29,876 bases of DNA from the NCBI GenBank assembly GCA_037133675.1, contig JBAXNR010000045.1, positions 1 to 29,876 on the forward strand, read 5' to 3'. Below are positions 8,208-17,350 of this stretch, one piece after another. A model generated the notes under the pieces. That model was not told where the DNA came from. It saw only the letters and a list, made by a program, of their open reading frames with translations, and did not search any database. Every line of letters begins with the position of its first letter. Within the stretch, counting starts at the first letter, position 1. This DNA comes from UBA4132 sp037133675. Lineage in GTDB: Bacteria > Pseudomonadota > Gammaproteobacteria > Methylococcales > Methylomonadaceae. The position numbers and the translations under genes are program-made.

Positions 8208-9137
8208 TTGGCTAAAAAAATTATTCGTATCGCAACACGGCAAAGTCCTTTGGCGTTGTGGCAAGCTGAACACGTTGCTGCACGTTTGGAACAGCATTTT
8301 CCTGATGTGCAAACCGAACTGGTTAAAATGGTGACACGCGGCGATAAGATTCTTGATGCACCTTTGGCTAAAATCGGTGGTAAGGGATTGTTTGTTAAGG
8401 AATTAGAACAAGGTATGCTGGAAGGTGTGGCGGATATTGCTGTGCATTCCATGAAAGATGTGCCAGTCGAATTTCCAGAAGGTTTGCATTTAGCCGCGAT
8501 TTTAACCCGCGAAGATCCCAGTGATGCGTTTGTTTCCAATCACTATGCGTCATTTGCCGATTTACCAGTCAATGCTAGAATTGGCACTTCAAGTTTACGC
8601 CGCCAATGCCAAATTAAAGAACTTTATCCAGATGCGGAAATTATTTCTTTGCGGGGTAATGTCAATACGCGCTTAGCTAAGTTAGATGCTGGGGATTATG
8701 ATGCCATTATTTTGGCTTCTGCTGGCTTGAAACGCTTGGGTATGGGAAATCGTATCACTCAATCTCTAGCGGCTTCAGTAAGTTTGCCTGCTTGTGGACA
8801 AGGTGCTATCGGTATTGAATGCCGCGTGGATGATGTGGAAACGAATGAATTATTAAGCATACTGCACGATAATGAAACAGGCTTATGCGTTCGTGCCGAA
8901 CGTGCCATGAATGCACGCTTGAATGGTGGTTGCCAAGTGCCTATCGCTGGTTTTGCCGAGTTAGACAATAACCAATTAATTATGCGCGGTTTGGTCGGTA
9001 GTCCCGATGGTAGTGTGTTATATCGTAGTGAGCGTTCAAGTACCTTAGAACAAGCGGATGAATTAGGGCGATTAATTGCCGAAGATTTATTGGCACAAGG
9101 TGCAGATAAAATTCTGCAAGCGTTGTTTGCTGAATGA
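8208..9137 (+). CDS. hemC: Hydroxymethylbilane synthase (porphobilinogen deaminase)
   Basis: HemC polymerises four porphobilinogens to the linear tetrapyrrole hydroxymethylbilane in the cytoplasm. Family motifs are RIATRQSPLALWQA at the start, GGKGLFVKELE, AVHSMKDVP, GTSSLRRQ, LRGNVNTRL, and the cofactor-binding LNGGCQVP. The start is chosen as TTG at 8208. AGGA lies six bases upstream, and with this start the dipyrromethane-binding cysteine falls at residue 242, its number in E. coli HemC. The protein is then 309 residues, the usual length. The in-frame ATG at 8175 would add 11 residues (MPKFYLLVGFV) with no ribosome binding site. The stop overlaps the hemD start (ATGA). Confidence 0.96.
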   Translation: MAKKIIRIATRQSPLALWQAEHVAARLEQHFPDVQTELVKMVTRGDKILDAPLAKIGGKGLFVKELEQGMLEGVADIAVHSMKDVPVEFPEGLHLAAILTREDPSDAFVSNHYASFADLPVNARIGTSSLRRQCQIKELYPDAEIISLRGNVNTRLAKLDAGDYDAIILASAGLKRLGMGNRITQSLAASVSLPACGQGAIGIECRVDDVETNELLSILHDNETGLCVRAERAMNARLNGGCQVPIAGFAELDNNQLIMRGLVGSPDGSVLYRSERSSTLEQADELGRLIAEDLLAQGADKILQALFAE

Positions 9138-9916
9138 CAGGATTAAACGGAGCGCGGATTTTAGTCACGCGACCTGCGCATCAGGCTGATAATCTTAGTC
9201 GTTTAATAGAACAACGCGGCGGTATTGCAGTGCGCTTCCCTACATTGGCAATTGTTGAAAGTGCTGATTTAGTAGCTATACAAAAAACATTGGCTAATTT
9301 GGATGAATTTCAGTGGCTAATTTTTGTTAGTAGCAATGCAGTAAATTTTGCACTCAAGGCGAATGGTGGCAAAATAGCCCAGCCAAAAAAGCTACGACTG
9401 GGGGCAATCGGCAAAGCAACGGCAAACGCTTTAGCAATGGCAGGGTTATCCATCGATTTAATACCTGAGCAAGATTATAACAGCGAAGCCTTGTTAGCTC
9501 TGCCAGATATGCAGAACATACGAGAGCAACGGGTTTTAATTGTGCGTGGTGAAGGTGGACGTGAAGAATTGGCAAATACTTTGCGTAGTAGAGGTGCGGA
9601 CGTTCATTATTTGAATGTTTATAAAAGAAGTGTACCCAGCATAAATAACACTGAGGTTATTTCATTGCTGGAGCAACAAAAGCTGGATATTATCACCGCA
9701 ACCAGTGGTGAAGCCTTGCAAAACTTATTAATCATGTTGGATGCAGCACATCATCGGCAGTTGTTTACCTTACCGCTAGTTGTTGTTAGTGATAGAATCA
9801 AACAGTTAGCTGCCGAGTTGGGATTTAAACGAATTGCCGTGGCGAGTAGCCCTTCAGATGAAGCAATTCTTGAAACAGTAAACCAGAATAACAGGGGAAT
9901 AGCGTGGCCGAATTGA
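9134..9916 (+). CDS. hemD: Uroporphyrinogen-III synthase
   Basis: HemD cyclises hydroxymethylbilane with inversion of ring D to give uroporphyrinogen III, the branch point for haem, sirohaem and cobalamin. The protein is 260 residues with the family's two-lobe layout: ARILVTRPAHQADNLSRLI at the start, WLIFVSSNAVNFAL, LGAIGKATANAL, VLIVRGEGGREELA, and TATSGEALQNLL. Family sequences diverge widely, so position right after hemC matters. It starts at the ATG of the ATGA overlap with hemC, and its end overlaps the GTG start of hemX by 13 bases, so translation is probably coupled through the cluster. Confidence 0.93.
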   Translation: MTGLNGARILVTRPAHQADNLSRLIEQRGGIAVRFPTLAIVESADLVAIQKTLANLDEFQWLIFVSSNAVNFALKANGGKIAQPKKLRLGAIGKATANALAMAGLSIDLIPEQDYNSEALLALPDMQNIREQRVLIVRGEGGREELANTLRSRGADVHYLNVYKRSVPSINNTEVISLLEQQKLDIITATSGEALQNLLIMLDAAHHRQLFTLPLVVVSDRIKQLAAELGFKRIAVASSPSDEAILETVNQNNRGIAWPN

Positions 9917-11193
9917 ACGAACAACAAGCACAAGACCTAGGGGATAGTACAAAAACGCACAGGTCACGGAGTGGATTTTGGTTTGGCATTATTATTCTAC
10001 TTATTGTTATTGGCTTAGCAGGGGTTGGTTTTTATTTCTTGCAAGGCTTGCGTGATAAGCAAAAAGATTTAGGCGGCGAAGTTAAAGATCAAGTATCCAA
10101 GCAAATCAGTGACAATCAAGCGCAAATTACCGCAATTCGGGCGCAGATTGACCGAGTATCCGACAAAATAGACAGTAAAGACGAACATTTCACTAAAGCG
10201 ATTGAAGATGTTAGTGCATTACACAAAGAACAATTAACTAGCACTCGCAAAGAACTAACCGACTCTATTGAAAAAATACAACGCCAATTGGGTAAAACAC
10301 GCGGCGATTGGTTAATTGCGGATGCAGAATATTTGTTGAGTGTCGCTAACGAACGCCTGCAATTAATCGGTGATGTTCATACCACCTTGGAAGCGTTGGA
10401 AGCCGCAGATCAACGTTTGAAAGAAAGCGGTGATACAGGCGTTTTTAAGATTCGAGAAAAAATTGCCGAGGAAATCAGCCTAATTAAAAATATCACTGTT
10501 ATTGATGCAGTGGGTATTTATGTCGCTATTCAGACACAACAAGAACAGGTCGATCAATTGACTTTGTTATTACCATTTGCAAGTAAAACCGTAGTTGCAC
10601 CCGACAACACAAGCGAACAAAAAGACAGTACTAAAGATAAGAGTTTGCTAGATGTCATCGGTGTTAAATATTCGCAGCAGCCCATTGAGGAAATATTAAC
10701 GCCCGAAGAAGCTAGGTTTATTCGTGAACAACTGCGGGTAAAGTTAGAAATAGTGAAAATCGCACTGGTTCAACATAATGAAAAAATCTATCAATCTGCA
10801 CTAGTCGATGCTAAAACATGGTTAAAGAAGAATTTTGCTGAAAATGATGTTAGCCATAATTTTTCTGAAGCATTAGATAAGTTTAGTGCCGTTGAAATTC
10901 ATAGCCAGTTTCCCGATATTAGTTTGTCATTAAAAATGCTCAGAGATATTAGCAAACTGCGTATAGAAACAGATAAAGCAAATGAAACCACACCTAAACA
11001 GCCTGTAGAACAAGTAAAACCAGTTGAAAAAACTGAGCCTCAAAAACCACCTATCGAAGATGTAAAACCAACGGAAAAAACTGAGCTTAGTACACCTGTT
11101 GACAGTGTGAAAACACCCGAAAAAACTGAGCTTAAAAAGCCTGTTGAAGATGTAAAGCCAACCCAACCAGCTCCTGCTATTAAAAAGAAATAA
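9904..11193 (+). CDS. hemX: HemX family membrane-anchored coiled-coil protein
   Basis: HemX is encoded between hemD and hemY in many gammaproteobacteria. It is often annotated as uroporphyrinogen-III C-methyltransferase, but it lacks the methyltransferase fold. Here a short cytoplasmic start is followed by one membrane helix (about 25-46, GFWFGIIILLIVIGLAGVGF), a long coiled coil (about 50-130, rich in Q, K, E and D) and the conserved region GDWLIADAEYLLSVANERLQL. The tail (about 360-429) is a low-complexity Pro/Lys/Glu stretch made of degenerate 15-16-residue repeats. The start is a GTG at 9904 with AGGGGA five bases upstream, inside the end of hemD. Its function is unproven; a scaffolding role with HemY is often assumed. 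Confidence 0.9.
   Translation: MAELNEQQAQDLGDSTKTHRSRSGFWFGIIILLIVIGLAGVGFYFLQGLRDKQKDLGGEVKDQVSKQISDNQAQITAIRAQIDRVSDKIDSKDEHFTKAIEDVSALHKEQLTSTRKELTDSIEKIQRQLGKTRGDWLIADAEYLLSVANERLQLIGDVHTTLEALEAADQRLKESGDTGVFKIREKIAEEISLIKNITVIDAVGIYVAIQTQQEQVDQLTLLLPFASKTVVAPDNTSEQKDSTKDKSLLDVIGVKYSQQPIEEILTPEEARFIREQLRVKLEIVKIALVQHNEKIYQSALVDAKTWLKKNFAENDVSHNFSEALDKFSAVEIHSQFPDISLSLKMLRDISKLRIETDKANETTPKQPVEQVKPVEKTEPQKPPIEDVKPTEKTELSTPVDSVKTPEKTELKKPVEDVKPTQPAPAIKKK
11000..11176 (+). repeat. hemX: Degenerate tandem repeat encoding the Pro/Lys/Glu tail of HemX
   Basis: The string GAAAAAACTGAGC recurs at 11026, 11074 and 11119, giving periods of 48 and 45 bases (16 and 15 codons). The encoded units read roughly KPVEKTE, KPTEKTE and KTPEKTE, separated by variable PV-containing linkers. 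Such repeats can change copy number, so tail length may vary between strains. Confidence 0.7.
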
Positions 11194-11207
11194 GTTAAGA
11201 AAATATA

Positions 11208-12413
11208 ATGAAAAAATTACTTTATTTTTTGCTGCCTTTTGTTGGCGTAATGGCAATCGCTGGTTTTGCTTATTGGTGGTTGCGTAACTTAGGTGATCCT
11301 GGTCATGTCTTTATCAGTATCAGTCACTGGTCTTTGGAAAAGACGCTAGTTGATTTTGTAGTCGGTCTGAGTATTGGATTTTTTATCCTGTATATCGTTT
11401 TTAGATTGCTAGGTTGGCTGTATCGCATACCCAGTCAATTAAAACACCGTGGTATCAATATCAAATTTAATCGCTCTCAAGAAGCCTTAATTGCTGGCTT
11501 AGTCGATAGTGCGGAAGGTAATTTTGAAAGAGCGGAAACTGTGTTAATTAAACACGCTCCTCATAGCGGCGCACCGTTAATTCATTATTTAACTGCCGCA
11601 AGAGCCGCACAATCACGCGGCGCGTTGGATAAAAGAGATCAATATTTAAAACAAGCCGCCGACCAAGCCCCTGATTCCAGCGTCACTATTGGATTCACTC
11701 AGGCAGAGCTGTATTTATCTAGCAAAGAATTTGACCACGCACTGCAAACGCTCACCGAATTGCAATCTATCGATCCTGCCCATGCTAATGTTTTAAAATT
11801 ATTGCACCAAACCTATCAGCATCTAGGCGACTGGGAAAACTTGCAAAAACTCATTCCATCTTTGCATAAAAATAAAGTGCTGATGGAAGTTGAAGTAAAA
11901 TTGCTGGAGGCCAAAACTTTCTGTGAATTATTAAAGCAAGCAGCTAGTCAAGGCGATCTCGAAAAAATCGAGTTGTTATGGTCAGAAATGCCCAATTACA
12001 TAAAAACCATGCACACCGTGTCAGCGGTTTATTTTACTGTCATGATTGACGTGGGTGCGAGCGCAAAAATCGAAGGGGCTTTAACAAAAGCCTTATCGCA
12101 AAATTGGGATGAAAACTTGCTGATATTGTTTGGTAATATTGTTTCCAACGATGTTGAAAAACAACTAAAAATGGCAGAATTATGGCTACCATTTCATGTA
12201 GATAGCGCATTACTGTTAATGGTGTTAGGTAAACTGAGTGTTAAATGCAACGATAGTGACAAAGCTAAATCCTATTTAACCCGCAGTATCACTGCCTCCC
12301 CTAGCGTTGAGGCTTATCAATTGTTAGGGAATTTGATGTTTGCACAAGGCGATAAAGACAGTGCCAGTCAATGTTATAAACAGGGCTTAGAACTGTCTTT
12401 GACCGCAGAATAA
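11208..12413 (+). CDS. hemY: HemY protein (TPR-containing haem biosynthesis-associated protein)
   Basis: This is the gammaproteobacterial HemY, an inner-membrane protein co-encoded with HemC, HemD and HemX; it is unrelated to Bacillus protoporphyrinogen oxidase HemY. Two membrane helices at about 4-26 and 46-68 form the HemY_N region. A TPR-rich soluble part follows, with helical pairs such as ALIAGLVDSAEGNFERAETV and, at the end, EAYQLLGNLMFAQGDKDSAS. The length of 401 residues is typical. The gene starts 14 bases after hemX and ends the hem operon; the next gene is convergent. Its exact role in porphyrin metabolism is unknown. Confidence 0.92.
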   Translation: MKKLLYFLLPFVGVMAIAGFAYWWLRNLGDPGHVFISISHWSLEKTLVDFVVGLSIGFFILYIVFRLLGWLYRIPSQLKHRGINIKFNRSQEALIAGLVDSAEGNFERAETVLIKHAPHSGAPLIHYLTAARAAQSRGALDKRDQYLKQAADQAPDSSVTIGFTQAELYLSSKEFDHALQTLTELQSIDPAHANVLKLLHQTYQHLGDWENLQKLIPSLHKNKVLMEVEVKLLEAKTFCELLKQAASQGDLEKIELLWSEMPNYIKTMHTVSAVYFTVMIDVGASAKIEGALTKALSQNWDENLLILFGNIVSNDVEKQLKMAELWLPFHVDSALLLMVLGKLSVKCNDSDKAKSYLTRSITASPSVEAYQLLGNLMFAQGDKDSASQCYKQGLELSLTAE

Positions 12414-12461
12414 GCGAGGCTAATAAACCCCACTATAATCCGCTCAACCCCTCCGCGCTAG

Positions 12462-13004
12462 TTACCGTGATGTTCTAACAGGAGGGGGTGGTGTATAAAT
12501 ATTATCTAAATTTTTATCCATATTGGATGCAAATGTTTCAACCGCTTTTAGCGTTAATTTTTTATCCCCTCCTTTTGTTTCCACCACATAATTTTCTATC
12601 AATCCACCGTTATCAGTCTTAACTAAATGCCCCATTAGATAAGCAAATAAAAAACTGGGTTTATGTAGCCTGCCAACTAATACATAATCAGCTTCTGCTT
12701 TCTTACCTAATTCTGCGGCAACATCGTTATGTTCAAAAAGATACCCAAAACCGCTGTTAGCTTCGTGTTGCTGCTTTAAGTCAATAGCAATGATTTTATA
12801 GCCCGCTCTTTTTAATTCACCTTCTAGCATAGCCTTTATACTTGCCGTTCTTTCAATTTCAGCAGGAATTCGAGGTGCCATTGTTACATCACTTAATTCA
12901 AAGTCCAGTATAGCAATACTGGTTTCAGCAAATACGCCCACATTAAAAAAACATAAAAAAAGTACATAACCTAATGTGTGCAGTCCTAATTTTTTTTTAC
13001 TCAT
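12462..13004 (-). CDS. Secreted DUF2380-like protein
   Basis: The 180-residue protein has a signal peptide (about 1-26, ending VFA) followed by ETSIAILDFELSDVTM, the start typical of DUF2380 proteins. Further family-like blocks are ASIKAMLEGELKRAGYKIIAIDL and KKAEADYVLVGRLHKPS. It ends with a Pro-rich PPPPVR tail. The fold of such proteins resembles periplasmic domains that begin with an 'A(V/I)LDFE' strand, but the function is unknown. The ATG has AGAGG ten bases upstream. It starts 35 bases after the dksA-like gene and runs in the same direction, so the two are probably co-transcribed. The family name rests on my recognition of the start motif only. Confidence 0.75.
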   Translation of the reverse strand: MSKKKLGLHTLGYVLFLCFFNVGVFAETSIAILDFELSDVTMAPRIPAEIERTASIKAMLEGELKRAGYKIIAIDLKQQHEANSGFGYLFEHNDVAAELGKKAEADYVLVGRLHKPSFLFAYLMGHLVKTDNGGLIENYVVETKGGDKKLTLKAVETFASNMDKNLDNIYTPPPPVRTSR

Positions 13005-13039
13005 TTTAAAATACCTCTGTATTGATTAATACGCGTAAC

Positions 13040-13381
13040 TTAATGCGAAGCCACACTCGCACACTTAACACACATATTAGAATACGGAATAACCTTCAAG
13101 CGTTCGATATTGATAGGTTCACCGCACACTTGACACACTCCATATTCACCACTCTCTATACGAGACAGGGCTTGTTTTATCATTCCTATTTCTGTTCTGG
13201 CAGAATTACCCAAATAATCTTGAACTTCATTATTTTCATTTTGGGTAGCCTGTTCAGAAAAATCTTTCTCGACAGGTTCATCCGTGTGCCTCACATCATC
13301 GGTAATTTTAGCCAGTCTATCATCCAGCTCTTCCAGCATTTCACACAGTACCAACTTAACTTCTTCAAAGTTACTCATCAT
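13040..13381 (-). CDS. DksA/TraR-type C4 zinc finger protein
   Basis: The 113-residue protein has a two-helix coiled coil (about 5-75) and a C-terminal C4 zinc finger with Cys83, Cys86, Cys104 and Cys107 (VCQVCGEPI and NMCVKCASV). The coiled-coil tip holds an acidic DFSEQA segment (Asp40 to Ala45), comparable with the acidic tip of DksA that enters the RNA polymerase secondary channel. It is shorter than E. coli DksA (151 residues), so it is a DksA-like paralogue rather than clearly the main DksA. Two ATGs lie in tandem (13381 and 13378); TAGGA fits the second slightly better. It is divergent from moxR and followed by the DUF2380-like gene. Confidence 0.88.
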   Translation of the reverse strand: MMSNFEEVKLVLCEMLEELDDRLAKITDDVRHTDEPVEKDFSEQATQNENNEVQDYLGNSARTEIGMIKQALSRIESGEYGVCQVCGEPINIERLKVIPYSNMCVKCASVASH

Positions 13382-13476
13382 CCATTCCTATAGTTACTAA
13401 TAACAAGGCGTTTGTTTTATACTATCGCCCATACAACATCGATGTCTTTATAAACCCAGCATCCTACCATCACCTC

Positions 13477-14382
13477 ATGCAAAAATATACACACCAACTA
13501 CTCGATTCAGCCAATCAGATTATTCTGGGTAAAGAACATAAAATTCGTCTGGCATTTTGCTGTTTGCTTGCGCGTGGGCATTTACTGATTGAAGATATTC
13601 CTGGAGTAGGAAAAACCACGTTAGCGCATACTTTAGCAAAATTATTGGGTTTACATTATCAACGCATTCAATTTACTAGCGACATACTTCCTGCTGATAT
13701 TTTAGGTGCATCCGTTTTTGATGGTAAAAGCCACGAATTTACTTTTCATCCAGGTCCTATCTTTAATCAAATGGTGTTAGCCGATGAAATTAATCGCGCC
13801 ACGCCTAAAGCACAAAGCGCGTTATTGGAAGCGATGGAAGAAGGTCAGGTAACGATTGAAAATAAAACCTATCCATTACCTAAACCATTTTTTGTTATTG
13901 CCACCCAAAACCCGTCTCATCAAATCGGCACGTTTCCATTACCCGAATCACAGCTAGATCGGTTTTTAATGCGTATAGAGCTAGGTTATCCTGACCCAAA
14001 AGCAGAACGCGCATTACTGACAGGACAAAGCCGCCATACTTTAATTGAATCTTTGTCTGTGCAGTTACCGCCCGAACAGCTTCACCAAATGCAGGATTTA
14101 GTCACTAAAGTACACACGTCCGATGCCTTACTGGATTATTGTCAGGCGATTATTAACTTTACGCGTGAATCATCAGAATACCATTGTGGTCTGTCACCCA
14201 GAGCAGGTTTAGCACTATTGAGTGCAGCAAAGGCATGGGCTTTTTTAGAATTGCGTGATGCAGTGATTCCCGAAGATATACAAGCTGTACTAGCGGCTGT
14301 TGCGGGACACCGTTTGCGGTCAGGAAGCAGCGATTCAGAGGCGATTGTCGCCCCTATATTATCTAAAGTAGCAGTGTTTTGA
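13477..14382 (+). CDS. MoxR-family AAA+ ATPase
   Basis: MoxR ATPases are chaperone-like AAA+ proteins that help mature metal- or cofactor-containing enzymes and are usually encoded beside DUF58 proteins. Walker A is GVGKTT at residues 43-48 and Walker B is VLADEINRA, with Asp103 and Glu104. The sensor region FFVIATQNPSHQIGTFPLPE and the RFLM arginine block follow, then SPRAGLALLSAAKAWA, typical of the MoxR lid domain. At 301 residues it is of normal size. No clear ribosome binding site precedes the ATG. The stop overlaps the TTG start of the next gene by four bases, so this is the first gene of a three-gene operon. Confidence 0.93.
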   Translation: MQKYTHQLLDSANQIILGKEHKIRLAFCCLLARGHLLIEDIPGVGKTTLAHTLAKLLGLHYQRIQFTSDILPADILGASVFDGKSHEFTFHPGPIFNQMVLADEINRATPKAQSALLEAMEEGQVTIENKTYPLPKPFFVIATQNPSHQIGTFPLPESQLDRFLMRIELGYPDPKAERALLTGQSRHTLIESLSVQLPPEQLHQMQDLVTKVHTSDALLDYCQAIINFTRESSEYHCGLSPRAGLALLSAAKAWAFLELRDAVIPEDIQAVLAAVAGHRLRSGSSDSEAIVAPILSKVAVF

Positions 14383-15329
14383 GTCGTCTGCCTTTTAAAC
14401 TACGCTGGAAAGTACCGAATTTTTACACCAGCAAACCATTAAATTCTGAGTCAATTACCCTGACTGTTAGGCGAATAGGCATTGTGCCGTCCAAACGTGG
14501 TTTCGGTTTTGTGTTACTGATGATTTTGTTAGTGCTGATTGCCTTTGTTTATAACAATAACCTTGCTTATTTACTGACGTTTTTATTGGCAAGTGTATTT
14601 TTTATTACCATTTTACATACTTATAATTCTTTAGCGGGTCTGGTATTAAAAGAGGGGCAATGCAAAAATGTTTTTTTAGGAGAGGCCGCAGGCTTTGATA
14701 TACACATTCATAACCCAACAGCGGTTGAGCGTTTTAATTTACGCATTCAATTGGAAAAATCTGAAAATTTTACCTTAGCCGCACACAGTAAAATTGCGAT
14801 AACACTGTATGAAATCGCTCAAAAAAGAGGTTGGCAAACCATTGGTAAAGTAACGATTTCCACAAGCTATCCGCTTGGATTATTTTATGCGTGGTCGCCT
14901 ATTCGTTTTGACAGCAAAGCTCTGATTTATCCAAAACCCGCTACCATAGAAATTCCTTTTCCAGAAACGCCCTTAGCCGATGCCGAACAAGGGGTCAATC
15001 AAAAAAAAGGTGCGGATGATTTTTACGGCTTACACGAATATCAAGCAGGCGATTCCATCAAACATATACACTGGAAAGCCTTTGCCAAAGGACAAGGGCT
15101 ATACAGCAAACAATACAGTGGTGCGAACAACGCAACCGAAGTGTGGCTACATTACGACTATGCCGCAGGCTATGATACTGAACAACGCTTAAGCCAATTA
15201 TGTCGCTGGGTGATTGATGCAGAACGCGCCGATATTCGTTATGGGTTGGTGTTGCCAAATTTAAAAATTATGCCAGATCGGGGTTCAACACATTACCGCC
15301 ACTGTTTGGAAGCTCTTGCCCTGTTATGA
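14379..15329 (+). CDS. DUF58 domain membrane protein
   Basis: DUF58 proteins are the standard partners of MoxR ATPases. Two membrane helices lie at about 41-82 (GFVLLMILLVLIAFV and LLTFLLASVFFITIL). The DUF58 core follows at about residues 210-245: DDFYGLHEYQAGDSIKHIHW, then KAFAKGQGLYSKQYSG. It starts at TTG 14379 in a TTGA overlap with moxR and ends in an ATGA overlap with the transglutaminase gene, so all three are translationally coupled. DUF58 members are thought to bind partner proteins; the precise role is unknown. The TTG start is dictated by the overlap, as no ATG is nearby upstream. Confidence 0.9.
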   Translation: MSRLPFKLRWKVPNFYTSKPLNSESITLTVRRIGIVPSKRGFGFVLLMILLVLIAFVYNNNLAYLLTFLLASVFFITILHTYNSLAGLVLKEGQCKNVFLGEAAGFDIHIHNPTAVERFNLRIQLEKSENFTLAAHSKIAITLYEIAQKRGWQTIGKVTISTSYPLGLFYAWSPIRFDSKALIYPKPATIEIPFPETPLADAEQGVNQKKGADDFYGLHEYQAGDSIKHIHWKAFAKGQGLYSKQYSGANNATEVWLHYDYAAGYDTEQRLSQLCRWVIDAERADIRYGLVLPNLKIMPDRGSTHYRHCLEALALL

Positions 15330-17290
15330 ATTCACCCCATTTTAAAAAAATCCTCATTTTTTTACTGTCGTCTATCGGACTGATTGTCGCGCCACATATT
15401 GCCAATATTCCCATCGCACTGTTTGGTTTTTTTTGCTTGATGTTAGGCTGGCGTTTTGCCGCTGTTTGGCAACCCCAGTATTTACCACGTTCGCGGGTGC
15501 TGCTTTTCCTCACCCTGTTTGCGCTAACATTGCTACTCAGTCAGCATAAACACCTACTTGGACGTGATGCAGGTACTAACTTATTCATACTCGCACTGGG
15601 CTTAAAGCTGCTGGAAATCAAAACCGAGCGTGATATTTACCTAGTCACTTATTTGGCGTTTATTGTCGCCGCCTCATTATTTTTATATCAACAAAGCTTG
15701 TTCATGGCGGCGTATATTCTGGCAGTTTGCTGTGTGCTGTTTGCCACCTTGGTTGCAATTAACAGTATTGAAATTAAAACCCGCGTGGCATTAAAAACCG
15801 CTACCCTAATTATTCTGCAAGCCATACCGATAGCGGTCGTTATTTTCATTCTGTTTCCCCGCGTAGAAGCTCCACGCTGGATGATCTTTGAAGAAAAAAA
15901 TAAGGCTAAAATTGGCTTAAGCGATAGCATGGAACCAGGGTCTATTAGCGATTTAGGCACATCGGAAGAACTGGTGTTTCGGGTTAAATTTACTGGGTCT
16001 ATGCCGCCACCTAAACAGCGTTATTGGCGTGGTCCAGTGTTAGCACATACCGATGGCAAACGCTGGTCACAGTTCAGTACGCAAATAGTCAAAGGACTAA
16101 CACTCACTAAACCTATCTACACAGGTACAGCCTATCAATACACACTGCTAATGGAGGCACAAGAAAAAAATTGGGTGTTTGGATTGGATATGCCTGAACA
16201 ATTTTCCGCACCGTTAGTACTCACAGGCTATTACCAATTAGTTACCCAAGAAAATTCAAATAAACGCGCAGAATACAAAATCACCTCCTATCCGCAATAC
16301 AATACGGGCAATCTGACTCAAGTTGAATACCAAGATGCGACCCAACTACCGCGTGAACCGTCCGACAAAATTAAACAATTCGTCACTCAACTGCACGGTT
16401 TTGATAGCAAGCCAGAAGAGTTTATTGCCCAGTTACTTAATCATTTTAGAAAAGAAGATTTTCACTACACGCTCACGCCACCGTTAATGGAAGAAAATCC
16501 GATAGAAAGCTTTTTATTTACCACCAAGCGCGGTTTTTGCAGTCATTACGCCTCCGCATTTGTCTACTTAATGCGCGTTGCTCACATTCCAGCGCGAGTC
16601 GTGACGGGTTATCAAGGCGGTGAATTTAATGGCGTTGGTAATTTCTTAGAAGTCCGTCAAGCCAATGCCCATGCGTGGGCAGAAGTGTGGATAGAAAATC
16701 AAGGCTGGGCGCGGGTTGATCCAACTGCCGCTGTTGCACCAGAGCGCATTGAACAACAACTGAATCTCGATTTATTAGAACTTGGTGGTGAAATTCGCTT
16801 TGATCCAAACATGATTAATCAGCAACAAAATTGGCTAAAACAAATGAATCAGCTTTGGAATAGTGCCGATTACCAGTGGCAACGCTGGGTAGTCAACTAC
16901 GACAGCGATAATCAAGCCAATTTTCTGTCTACGTTTGGCATTCACGACTTCAAAGCTATGATGAAATGGTTAATGATCTTGGTTGCCTTAATTACCATCC
17001 TATTAAGCGCATTTTTATTGCGTAAAAAACAAAAAGCCATAGCCCCCATTTTGCGTCTTTATAATCGGTTTTGTGCAAAGTTAAAACCAGCAGGATTAAT
17101 CAGAACCAACCGAGAAGGCGCACACGATTTTGCCCAACGCGCCAAAATAGCATTACCAGAACAAGCAGACGCTATCGAACAAATTACCGCTGATTTTATT
17201 CAACTACAGTATGGCAGGGTTTCAACACGCGAAGATTTTGTCAGATTTGCTAAAGCTGTGGCTAAGTTTAAACTGACTGTCCATCGGTAA
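15326..17290 (+). CDS. TgpA-type membrane transglutaminase-like protein
   Basis: The 654-residue protein resembles Pseudomonas TgpA, an inner-membrane protein with a periplasmic transglutaminase/protease-like domain. Several membrane helices fill the first 180 residues. The soluble domain holds the Cys-His-Asp triad: Cys405 (KRGFCSHYAS), His449 (NAHAWAEVW) and Asp465 (WARVDPTAA). A final membrane helix is at about 548-570 (MMKWLMILVALITILLSAFLL region), followed by a cytoplasmic C-terminal helical domain. It is coupled to the DUF58 gene by ATGA. The MoxR-DUF58-TgpA trio is widespread and probably works as one machine in the envelope; its substrate is unknown. Confidence 0.91.
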   Translation: MNSPHFKKILIFLLSSIGLIVAPHIANIPIALFGFFCLMLGWRFAAVWQPQYLPRSRVLLFLTLFALTLLLSQHKHLLGRDAGTNLFILALGLKLLEIKTERDIYLVTYLAFIVAASLFLYQQSLFMAAYILAVCCVLFATLVAINSIEIKTRVALKTATLIILQAIPIAVVIFILFPRVEAPRWMIFEEKNKAKIGLSDSMEPGSISDLGTSEELVFRVKFTGSMPPPKQRYWRGPVLAHTDGKRWSQFSTQIVKGLTLTKPIYTGTAYQYTLLMEAQEKNWVFGLDMPEQFSAPLVLTGYYQLVTQENSNKRAEYKITSYPQYNTGNLTQVEYQDATQLPREPSDKIKQFVTQLHGFDSKPEEFIAQLLNHFRKEDFHYTLTPPLMEENPIESFLFTTKRGFCSHYASAFVYLMRVAHIPARVVTGYQGGEFNGVGNFLEVRQANAHAWAEVWIENQGWARVDPTAAVAPERIEQQLNLDLLELGGEIRFDPNMINQQQNWLKQMNQLWNSADYQWQRWVVNYDSDNQANFLSTFGIHDFKAMMKWLMILVALITILLSAFLLRKKQKAIAPILRLYNRFCAKLKPAGLIRTNREGAHDFAQRAKIALPEQADAIEQITADFIQLQYGRVSTREDFVRFAKAVAKFKLTVHR

Positions 17291-17350
17291 GCATAAATGC
17301 AGGTTGGGTAGAGCAGCGATAGAATCAACGCCCCCACACGACAACCTTTG

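Noticed and set aside
17291..17350. Possible REP element between tgpA and the ATPase gene
   Set aside because: The text AGGTTGGGTAGAGC resembles REP heads, but only a six-base inverted match (AGGTTG with CAACCT) could be found, too little to call.
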